This document shows positions 1 to 5,088 of a DNA stretch of 5,088 nt, one piece after another. Position numbers and translations under genes: made by a program. Source of the stretch: Pseudomonadota bacterium (lineage in GTDB: Bacteria > Pseudomonadota > Gammaproteobacteria > Xanthomonadales > Xanthomonadaceae); the NCBI GenBank assembly GCA_023423605.1, contig JAFAFF010000372.1:1-5088 (forward strand). The letters are read 5' to 3'. The notes beneath the pieces are model-generated. The model had not been told where the DNA came from and ran no database searches. It saw only the letters and a program-made list of their open reading frames with translations. The number at the start of each line of letters is the position of its first letter. Position 1 is the stretch's first letter.

Positions 1-11
1 ACCCCATAACG

Positions 12-41
12 AAAAAAGCGACCCCGTTTCCGGGATCGCTT
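12..41 (-). terminator. Rho-independent terminator downstream of tRNA-fMet
   Basis: Read on the minus strand, bases 41-31 and 26-16 form an 11-bp stem (AAGCGA, one U-G wobble, then CCCG) closed by a GAAA tetraloop at 30-27. A run of six U residues follows (17-12), two of them inside the stem. The hairpin begins 9 nt after the tRNA CCA end. It therefore ends transcription of the tRNA and of any readthrough from the nuo operon. No comparable U-tract exists for the plus strand, so it is one-directional. Confidence 0.93.
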
Positions 42-50
42 GGTTCGTCT

Positions 51-127
51 TGGTAGCGGGGGCAGGATTTGAACCTGCGACCTTCGGGTTATGAGCCCGA
101 CGAGCTGCCAGACTGCTCCACCCCGCA
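51..127 (-). tRNA. metY: Initiator tRNA-fMet (anticodon CAU)
   Basis: A 77-nt cloverleaf with an encoded CCA end (53-51) and anticodon CAU (93-91). It delivers formyl-methionine to the ribosomal P site at translation start. It is the initiator, not the elongator: the anticodon stem has three consecutive G:C pairs next to the loop (UCGGG/CCCGA), the D stem has A11:U24 (GAGC/GCUC), and the acceptor has G2:C71 and C3:G70, the known formylase determinants. The T arm is GCAGG-UUCAAAU-CCUGC. Position 1:72 is unpaired, as expected for an initiator, but here it is U1:U72 instead of the C1:A72 of E. coli. It lies 118 nt after nuoN on the same strand and is followed at once by a terminator. The symbol metY is borrowed from the E. 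coli copy next to rimP-nusA; the equivalence is inferred from context. Confidence 0.96.
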
Positions 128-172
128 TCAGAAGTGGTTGAGTGCGTGCCCCGGAGGACTTACCGCAACGAT

Positions 173-185
173 GTTCTGGCAGAAC
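173..185. repeat. 13-bp palindrome GTTCTG-G-CAGAAC
   Basis: A perfect 6-bp dyad around one central base, about 46 bp upstream of the tRNA 5' end. It could be an operator half-site pair or a small hairpin in the tRNA precursor, but a one-base loop cannot form without opening pairs. A dyad of this size is expected about once by chance in a window this long, so function is unproven. I do not recognise it as the site of a known regulator. Confidence 0.3.
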
Positions 186-204
186 CGCTGCAGTCACAAC
201 TCAG

Positions 205-232
205 GCTGTGCATATTACACGAATCGCACAGC
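205..232 (-). repeat. Inverted repeat after the nuoN stop, possible 3' mRNA hairpin
   Basis: The arms GCTGTGC (232-226 on the minus strand) and GCACAGC (211-205) match perfectly. A further G-U pair is possible inside, giving an 8-bp stem with a 12-nt loop in the nuo mRNA. It starts 13 nt after the nuoN stop codon. No U-run follows, so it is not an intrinsic terminator. It may stabilise the 3' end of the operon mRNA, or act as a DNA dyad over the promoter-like sequence inside it. The pairing is seen directly; both roles are inference. Confidence 0.4.
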
Positions 233-240
233 TTTGTATC
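212..240 (-). promoter_or_regulatory. Weak sigma-70-like promoter candidate for tRNA-fMet
   Basis: On the minus strand, GATACA (240-235, 3 of 6 matches to the -35 consensus) is separated by 17 bp from TAATAT (217-212, 4 of 6 matches to the -10 consensus). Transcription would start near 205, giving a leader of about 78 nt before the tRNA. The -10 candidate lies in the loop of the 205-232 inverted repeat. A second, poorer pair is TTGTGA (199-194) with GAACAT (176-171), also 17 bp apart. Neither is strong, and the tRNA may depend partly on nuo readthrough. Confidence 0.25.
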
Positions 241-245
241 GTTTT

Positions 246-1706
246 TCAGGAAATATGTGCAAAAGCCTGCTGGCACCACACCATGATCGGGTTCCAGGCA
301 ATGCCCAGCGCCAGCAGCGCAATGGCATTCACGCCCAGCACCACGCCCAGCACGCGGTCGTTGTTGCGCGGCAGCGGCTCGCCCACCGGCTCATCGAAGT
401 ACATCACCTTGATGACGCGCAGATAGTAGAAGCAACCGACCACCGCACACAGCACGCCCAGGATGGCCAGCCACAGCAGGCCACCGTTGACGGCCGCGCC
501 GAGCACGGCCAGCTTGGTCCAGAAACCCAGGAACGGCGGGATGCCGGCCAGCGACGCCATGATGCACAGGATCAGGCCCGCCATCCACGGATTACGCGCG
601 TTGAGTCCCTTGTAGTCGTCGATGTTCTCGGCTTCGAAGCCATTGCGCGACAGCGCGATGATGGCACCGAACGCAGCCGTGGACATGATGGCGTAGGACA
701 GCGCATAGAACAGCGCCGCTGCAAAGCCCTGCTCGCCACCACCGGCAATGCCCATCAGCAGGAAGCCGATGTGCGACACGGTGGAGAACGCCAGCATGCG
801 CTTCAGGTTGTGCTGGGCGATGGCCATCAGGTTGCCGATCACCAGCGACAGCGCCGCCAGCGCACCGATCAACAGCTTCCACTCACCCGACAACGGACCC
901 ACACCCACTTCCAGCAGGCGATAGGCCATGCCGAACGCAGCCAGCTTCGGCGCCGAGCTGATGAACAGCGCGATCGGTGCCGGAGCACCCTGGTAGACAT
1001 CCGGCAGCCACATATGGAACGGTGCCGCACCCAGCTTGAAGGCGACGCCGGCGATCATGAACACTGCGCCGGTCAGCAGCAGCATCTTCTCTTCCGAATG
1101 CGGGATGGCCGCATTGATGGCATCCAGGTGCAGCGAACCGGTGGCGCCGTAGATCAGCGACATGCCGTACAGCAGCAGGCCAGACGCCAGCGAACCCAAC
1201 ACGATGTACTTCATCGCCGCTTCCGACGCCAGGCCGTTCTCACGGTTGCTGGCCACCAGTGCATACGAGCACAGGGCCAGCAGTTCCAGGCCCAGGTAGA
1301 CCATCAGCAGGCTGCCGGCGGACACCAGGATCATCATGCCGGCAGTGGCGAACAGCACCAGCACCGGGATCTCACCCTGGAACAGGTCGCGCTCGCGCAG
1401 GTAGCTCCAGCCGTAGACCAGGCTCAGCCCGCTGCACAGCACGATCACCGTCTTCATCACGTCGGCGGCGGTGTCGCGCACGAACATGCCATGGAAGACC
1501 TCACCCTGCCCGCCCGTACCGGTGGCCAGCAGGACCAGCACCACCGCCAGCGCGGCCAGCGAGAACAGATGGGTGATGAGCTTGTTCTGCTTGCTGACAA
1601 ACAGATCGAGAATCATCAGGGCGAAGGCGCTGGCCACCAGCACCAGCTCGGGAGCGAGCGGCGGCAGGTCGGCAGCGGTCAGTGGCAGCAACGGCGAGGT
1701 GGTCAT
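246..1706 (-). CDS. nuoN: NADH-quinone oxidoreductase subunit N (NuoN), complex I
   Basis: NuoN is an antiporter-like inner-membrane subunit of respiratory complex I (EC 7.1.1.2), homologous to mitochondrial ND2. It forms the proton channel nearest the quinone-side module. The 486-residue product is almost entirely hydrophobic helices, and E. coli NuoN has 485. Conserved channel residues are all present: Glu141 in LGLELL, Lys166 in AAMKY, Lys224 in VAFKLG, His231 in PFHMWLPDVYQGAPAP, Lys254 in SAPKLAAF, His312 in STVSHIGF and Lys398 in GFWTKLA. These correspond to E. coli E133, K158, K217, H224, K247, H305 and K395. The start chosen is ATG at 1706, with AGGA 7 nt upstream. An in-frame TTG at 1712 would add two residues but sits too close to that AGGA. 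It is the last nuo gene, 36 nt after nuoM and co-transcribed with it. Nothing is broken or missing. Confidence 0.97.
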   Translation of the reverse strand: MTTSPLLPLTAADLPPLAPELVLVASAFALMILDLFVSKQNKLITHLFSLAALAVVLVLLATGTGGQGEVFHGMFVRDTAADVMKTVIVLCSGLSLVYGWSYLRERDLFQGEIPVLVLFATAGMMILVSAGSLLMVYLGLELLALCSYALVASNRENGLASEAAMKYIVLGSLASGLLLYGMSLIYGATGSLHLDAINAAIPHSEEKMLLLTGAVFMIAGVAFKLGAAPFHMWLPDVYQGAPAPIALFISSAPKLAAFGMAYRLLEVGVGPLSGEWKLLIGALAALSLVIGNLMAIAQHNLKRMLAFSTVSHIGFLLMGIAGGGEQGFAAALFYALSYAIMSTAAFGAIIALSRNGFEAENIDDYKGLNARNPWMAGLILCIMASLAGIPPFLGFWTKLAVLGAAVNGGLLWLAILGVLCAVVGCFYYLRVIKVMYFDEPVGEPLPRNNDRVLGVVLGVNAIALLALGIAWNPIMVWCQQAFAHIS

Positions 1707-1713
1707 TATCAAA

Positions 1714-1717
1714 TCCT
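1714..1717 (-). promoter_or_regulatory. nuoN ribosome binding site
   Basis: AGGA lies 7 nt before the ATG at 1706 on the minus strand, inside the 36-nt nuoM-nuoN gap. It decides the nuoN start: for the alternative TTG at 1712 the spacing would be only one nucleotide. Confidence 0.7.
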
Positions 1718-1742
1718 GGAATCAGTTCGCTCGGCGGACCGG

Positions 1743-3251
1743 TCAGAGCAGCTTGCTGGAGGCGATCTGCATCGCCAGCTTGGCGATCGACGGCTCCATC
1801 AGGTCGGTAAGCGGCTTCGGGTAGATGCCCAGGGCCAGCACGCCAACGGCGAACACGCCCAGCACCAGCCATTCGCAGCCGTTGATGTCCTTCAGTTCGG
1901 CAACGTGGGCGTTGGCCACTTCGCCGAAGAAGATGCGCTTGTACAGCCACAGGGTGTACGCCGCGCCGATGATCAGGGTGGTTGCCGCACCCAGCGCGAT
2001 CCACGGATTGCGCTGGAACGACGCCAGGATGACCATGAATTCGCCGACGAAGCCCGAGGTGCCCGGAAGACCGGCATTGGCCATGAAGAACAGCATGGCG
2101 AAGGTGGCGAACCAGGGCATGACGTTGACCACGCCGCCGTAATCGGCGATGCGGCGGCTGTGCATGCGGTCGTACAGCACGCCCACGCAGGAGAACATCG
2201 CGCCGGACACGAAACCGTGCGAGATCATCTGCACCATCGCGCCCTGCAGGCCCAGGCGTGCGGCGTCGACGTTGCCGGCCTCGCGTACCAGCCACAGGGC
2301 GATGAAGGTGCCCAGGGTGACAAAACCCATGTGCGCGATCGACGAGTAGGCGATCAGCTTCTTCATGTCGTCCTGCACCAGTGCGACCAGGCCGACGTAG
2401 ATCACCGCGATCAGAGACAGCGCGATCACCAGCCACGCCCATTCCTGCGACGCGTCGGGGACGATCGGCAGATTGAAGCGCAGGAAGCCGTAGCCACCGA
2501 TCTTCAGCGCGATGGCGGCCAGGATCACCGAACCGGCGGTCGGCGCTTCCACGTGCGCGTCCGGCAGCCAGGTATGCACCGGGAACATCGGCACCTTGAC
2601 CGCGAAGGCGATCAGGAAGGCGAAGAAGATCCAGGTCTGCTCGGTAGCGCTGAGCTGCAGTGCGTACAGATCGGCCAGCTGGAAGCTGCCGCCCTTCAGG
2701 TACAGGTAGACCAGTGCCACCAGCATCAGCACCGAGCCGAGGAAGGTGTACAGGAAGAACTTCAGCGCTGCGTAGATGCGGCGCGGGCCGCCCCAGACAC
2801 CGATGATCAGGAACATCGGGATCAGCATCGCTTCGAAGAACACGTAGAACAGCATGGCATCGGTGGCGGCGAAGATGCCGACGGTGACGCCTTCCAGGAT
2901 GAGGAAGGCGGCAACGTACTGGTTCACGCGCTTGTCGATGGCGCTCCACGCACCGATCAGCGCCAGCACGCTGACCAGGGTGGTCAGTGCGATCAGCGCG
3001 ACGGCGATGCCATCCACGCCGAGGTTGTAGCCGATGTCGTACGCCGGAATCCAGGCGCGGGTCTCGACGAACTGCAGCGCGTCGATGCCCGGGTCGTAAC
3101 CGGTGATCAGCGGGATGCTCAGGGCGAGGGTCAGCAGCGCGACACCCAGCGATGCCCAGCGGGCCGTCTGCGCATCGCGGATGGCAAGGACCAGGGCACC
3201 ACCGATGATCGGCAGCCAGATGAGGACACTAAGTAGGGGCCAGTTCGACAC
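1743..3251 (-). CDS. nuoM: NADH-quinone oxidoreductase subunit M (NuoM), complex I
   Basis: NuoM is the middle antiporter-like subunit of the complex I membrane arm, homologous to mitochondrial ND4. It translocates protons across the inner membrane, driven by quinone reduction. The product has 502 residues against 509 in E. coli and is a polytopic membrane protein. Channel residues are intact: Glu140 in FYVFFEAMLIPMF, Lys219 in FAVKVPMFPVHTWLPDAH, His226 in the same motif, Lys250 in IALKIGGYG, His307 in SSIAHMGF, His345 in QMISHGF and Glu404 in GFVGEFM. They match E. coli E144, K234, H241, K265, H322, H348 and E407. The start is GTG, with no in-frame ATG until far downstream and a weak GGAA 9 nt ahead. 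It follows nuoL by 23 nt and precedes nuoN by 36 nt, so the three are one transcript. It uses no TTA or TCA codons and one CTA, at codon 6. Confidence 0.97.
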   Translation of the reverse strand: MSNWPLLSVLIWLPIIGGALVLAIRDAQTARWASLGVALLTLALSIPLITGYDPGIDALQFVETRAWIPAYDIGYNLGVDGIAVALIALTTLVSVLALIGAWSAIDKRVNQYVAAFLILEGVTVGIFAATDAMLFYVFFEAMLIPMFLIIGVWGGPRRIYAALKFFLYTFLGSVLMLVALVYLYLKGGSFQLADLYALQLSATEQTWIFFAFLIAFAVKVPMFPVHTWLPDAHVEAPTAGSVILAAIALKIGGYGFLRFNLPIVPDASQEWAWLVIALSLIAVIYVGLVALVQDDMKKLIAYSSIAHMGFVTLGTFIALWLVREAGNVDAARLGLQGAMVQMISHGFVSGAMFSCVGVLYDRMHSRRIADYGGVVNVMPWFATFAMLFFMANAGLPGTSGFVGEFMVILASFQRNPWIALGAATTLIIGAAYTLWLYKRIFFGEVANAHVAELKDINGCEWLVLGVFAVGVLALGIYPKPLTDLMEPSIAKLAMQIASSKLL

Positions 3252-3274
3252 GTCTTCTTATTCCGTACAGGTCA
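3252..3274 (-). promoter_or_regulatory. nuoL-nuoM gap with tandem stop and weak nuoM ribosome site
   Basis: The 23-nt gap opens with a second in-frame TGA straight after the nuoL TGA. It carries GGAA (3264-3261) 9 nt before the nuoM GTG, plus a purine run AAGAAG (3259-3254) that lies too close to be ideal. A weak site with a GTG start this near an upstream stop suggests nuoM translation relies partly on ribosomes finishing nuoL. That coupling is inferred. Confidence 0.5.
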
Positions 3275-5088
3275 TCAACGCAGGTAATGCATCAGCAGGC
3301 CCAGCAGGGCAATCAGGCCGATGATCATCGCGAAGGCGTAGTGATAGAGGAAACCGGACTGGGTACGACGCAGCAGGCTTGCTGCCACATCCGCCCCACG
3401 TGCGACCAGATTGACCGTGCCATCGACGATGTTCGTGTCGATCCAGCGCGCCACCCTGCCCAGCTTGACGCTGCCGCCGGCGAAGCCGTCGATCCACAGC
3501 TTGTCCATGCCGTACTTGTTTTCCAGCACCGAGACCAGCGGAGCGAAGGTCCGGCGGGCCTTGCCCGTCAGGTCCGGCTTCCACAGGTAGAACACCGCCG
3601 CCAGCAGGAAACCTGCCAGGGTCAGCCAGAACGGCGGCAGCATCATGCCGTGCAGCGCGAACGCCACCGGGCCATGGAAGTGTTCGCTCAGGAAGCCCAC
3701 GGTGTTCTTGGCCGGGTCGTAGAAATCGACGATGCCGGTGAAGAAGTTGGTGGCCTGGCCCTTGATGGCTTCATGCACGTGGTGGCCGGCCCAGTCGGTG
3801 CCGTGCAGCATCGGGCCGATGCTGAAGAAACCGATGGCGATGGACGGGATGGCCAGCAGGATCAGCGGCAGGGTCACCACCCACGGCGTTTCATGCGGCT
3901 CGTGCGCGCCATGGCCGTGGCCATGATCGTCGTGCGAGGCATGGGCATCGCCATGATGGGCGTCGTGGTGCGCATCGGCGGCATGGTGGTCGTCATGGCT
4001 GTCGCCATGGGCATCATGCGCGTCACGGAAGCGCTCCTTGCCATGGAAGGTCATGAACAGCAGGCGGAAGCTGTAGAAGCTGGTCACCAGCACGCCCCCC
4101 AGCACCGCCCAGTAACCATACGTGGCCACCCAGCTGCTGGACATGTGCGCATGGATCTCGGCCGCCTCGATGATGGTGTCCTTCGAATAGAAACCGGAGA
4201 AGAACGGCGTTCCGACCAGCGCCAGGGTGCCGATCCACATGGTGATGAAGGTGATCGGCATGTACCTGCGCAGGCCGCCCATCCTGCGCATGTCCTGCTC
4301 GTGGTGCATGGCGATGATCACCGAGCCGGCACCGAGGAACAGCAGTGCCTTGAAGAAGGCATGGGTCATCAGGTGGAACACCGCAGCCGAATAGGCCGAC
4401 ACGCCCAGCGCAACGGTCATGTAGCCCAGCTGCGACAGCGTGGAATACGCGACCACGCGCTTGATGTCGTTCTGCACGATGCCGATCAGGCCGGTGAAGA
4501 ACGCAGTGGTGGCACCGATGAACAGCACGAAGTCCAGCGCGGTCTGCGACACCTCGAACAACGGCGACATGCGGGTGACCATGAAGATGCCCGCGGTCAC
4601 CATGGTGGCGGCATGGATCAGCGCCGAGATGGGGGTCGGGCCTTCCATCGAATCCGGCAGCCAGACGTGCAGCGGCACCTGGGCGGACTTGCCCATCGCG
4701 CCGATGAACAGGCAGATGCAGATCACCGTGGCGCTGCCCCAGATCACCGGCTGGTCCAGCAGCTGGGCGTGGAAACCGAACAGGCTGATCGAACCGGACC
4801 ACACCTGCAGTGCGCCGTTGGCCAGTTCGGGGTCCATGATCTTGGCGAACACGGTGGCGTAATCCAGGGTGCCGAACACCCACAGCACGCCGGCGATGCC
4901 GAGCAGGAAGCCGAAATCGCCCACGCGGTTGACCAGGAACGCCTTCATGTTGGCGAAGATGGCGGTCGGGCGCTTGAACCAGAAGCCGATCAGCAGGTAC
5001 GACACCAGGCCCACCGCTTCCCAGCCGAAGAACAGCTGCAGGAAGTTGTTGCTCATCACCAGGGTGAGCATCGAGAAGGTGAACAGCG
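3275..5088 (-). CDS. nuoL: NADH-quinone oxidoreductase subunit L (NuoL), partial at 5' end
   Basis: NuoL is the distal antiporter-like subunit of complex I, homologous to mitochondrial ND5. It pumps protons, and its C-terminal amphipathic helix HL runs along the arm and braces NuoM and NuoN. The gene runs off the right edge. About 604 codons are visible, and aligning GWE with E. coli Glu144 suggests roughly 120 residues are missing, so the full protein would be about 720 residues (E. coli 613). Numbering from the Met codon at 5071, visible key residues are Glu18 (FGWEAVG), Lys128 (MGKSAQVPLHVWLPD), His153 (LIHAATM), His233, His237 and Lys241 (FHLMTHAFFKALL), His256-His257 (HHEQ) and Lys297-Asp298 (YSKD). 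The HL region follows KYGMDKLWIDGF (519-530) and ends in a last membrane helix (about 575-595). Extra length against E. coli comes from a His/Asp-rich linker (350-394), a longer loop near 75-107 and a longer segment near 420-480. The 5071 Met is internal, not the start. Confidence 0.97.
   Translation of the reverse strand, partial: LFTFSMLTLVMSNNFLQLFFGWEAVGLVSYLLIGFWFKRPTAIFANMKAFLVNRVGDFGFLLGIAGVLWVFGTLDYATVFAKIMDPELANGALQVWSGSISLFGFHAQLLDQPVIWGSATVICICLFIGAMGKSAQVPLHVWLPDSMEGPTPISALIHAATMVTAGIFMVTRMSPLFEVSQTALDFVLFIGATTAFFTGLIGIVQNDIKRVVAYSTLSQLGYMTVALGVSAYSAAVFHLMTHAFFKALLFLGAGSVIIAMHHEQDMRRMGGLRRYMPITFITMWIGTLALVGTPFFSGFYSKDTIIEAAEIHAHMSSSWVATYGYWAVLGGVLVTSFYSFRLLFMTFHGKERFRDAHDAHGDSHDDHHAADAHHDAHHGDAHASHDDHGHGHGAHEPHETPWVVTLPLILLAIPSIAIGFFSIGPMLHGTDWAGHHVHEAIKGQATNFFTGIVDFYDPAKNTVGFLSEHFHGPVAFALHGMMLPPFWLTLAGFLLAAVFYLWKPDLTGKARRTFAPLVSVLENKYGMDKLWIDGFAGGSVKLGRVARWIDTNIVDGTVNLVARGADVAASLLRRTQSGFLYHYAFAMIIGLIALLGLLMHYLR
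3893..4018 (-). other. His/Asp-rich linker within NuoL
   Basis: These 42 codons (residues 352-393, counted from the Met at 5071) encode 16 His and 9 Asp with Ala and Gly between, in loose DAH, DDH and HGH units. Hydrophobic membrane helices flank it on both sides (VLVTSFYSFRLLFMTFHGKE before, PWVVTLPLILLAIPSIAIG after). It replaces the short loop that follows FHGKE in E. coli NuoL. The DNA is a degenerate tandem pattern of CAT/CAC and GAC codons, which would favour length change by slippage. From memory, His-rich loops at this place occur in other proteobacterial NuoL proteins. Metal or proton binding is a guess. Confidence 0.75.

Larger units (their letters stand above)
128..245 (-). other. 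nuoN to tRNA-fMet spacer (tRNA leader region)
   Basis: This 118-bp stretch is noncoding and is visibly more AT-rich than the genes at its nuoN-proximal end. It holds a 7-bp inverted repeat just after the nuoN stop, a weak promoter-like pair and a 13-bp palindrome, each listed separately. There is no hairpin followed by a U-run between nuoN and the tRNA. Readthrough from the nuo operon into the tRNA is therefore possible, alongside any local promoter. No small gene with a convincing ribosome site is visible on either strand. Confidence 0.6.

Noticed and set aside
152..173. Plus-strand GGAGG (152-156) followed by ATG at 171 as a small gene start
   Set aside because: The spacing is 14 nt, and the frame is part of the antisense artefact running into nuoN. 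Nothing supports a real product.
1710..1712. TTG at 1712 as the nuoN start
   Set aside because: Only one nucleotide separates it from the AGGA site, whereas the ATG at 1706 has the normal 7-nt spacing.
1501..2949. 482-residue minus-strand open frame
   Set aside because: It is the shifted frame of nuoM and the start of nuoN, Arg/Ala/Gly-rich as expected for an off-frame reading of GC-rich DNA, with no family motif.
69..3236. 1055-residue plus-strand open frame as a protein gene
   Set aside because: It is exactly antisense to nuoN and nuoM in codon register, crosses the tRNA, and has a low-complexity His/Gln/Arg composition. It exists because the two genes avoid TTA, CTA and TCA codons.
3910..3925. 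CATGGCC-GT-GGCCATG dyad inside nuoL as a regulatory site
   Set aside because: It arises from alternating His and Gly codons in the HGHGH part of the linker, so it needs no separate explanation.
4023..4883. 286-residue minus-strand open frame
   Set aside because: It lies wholly inside nuoL in another frame and shows the usual Arg/His/Gly-rich off-frame composition. The nuoL frame has intact channel motifs.
5069..5071. ATG at 5071 as the nuoL start
   Set aside because: The frame stays open to the window edge (LFTFS precedes the Met), and the E. coli comparison places about 120 further residues upstream. It is an internal methionine.

Overview
This window is core, not accessory, DNA from a GC-rich proteobacterium. 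It holds the distal end of a 14-gene-type respiratory complex I (NDH-1, nuo) operon followed by the initiator tRNA gene. All real genes are on the minus strand. The codon bias towards G/C-ending codons, the protein character, and the order nuoL-nuoM-nuoN-tRNA-fMet suggest a xanthomonad (Stenotrophomonas/Xanthomonas-like gammaproteobacterium). The family-level guess is moderately secure; the genus is a guess from memory, without a database search.

Layout in the direction of transcription (right to left): nuoL enters from the right edge without its N-terminus (5088-3275). A 23-nt gap leads to nuoM (3251-1743, GTG start). A 36-nt gap leads to nuoN (1706-246). A 118-nt spacer (245-128) carries an inverted repeat, a short palindrome and a weak promoter-like sequence. 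The initiator tRNA-fMet gene follows (127-51), and then a strong intrinsic terminator (41-12). The last 11 bases hold nothing recognisable.

NuoL, NuoM and NuoN are the three antiporter-like membrane subunits of complex I. Together they form most of the proton-pumping arm. The key Glu, Lys and His residues of the proton channels are present in all three, so the complex looks functional. The tRNA has the hallmarks of bacterial initiator tRNA: three G:C pairs at the base of the anticodon stem, an A11:U24 pair and an unpaired 1:72 position. It is probably the leader of a rimP-nusA-infB cluster lying off the left edge, as metY is in E. coli; that part is inference.

I found no evidence of a new biological system, mobile element or CRISPR array. 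The points worth a second look are a His/Asp-rich cytoplasm-type linker in NuoL, a U1:U72 mismatch in the initiator tRNA, small dyad elements in the nuoN-tRNA spacer, and a 3.1-kb antisense open frame that codon choice explains fully.
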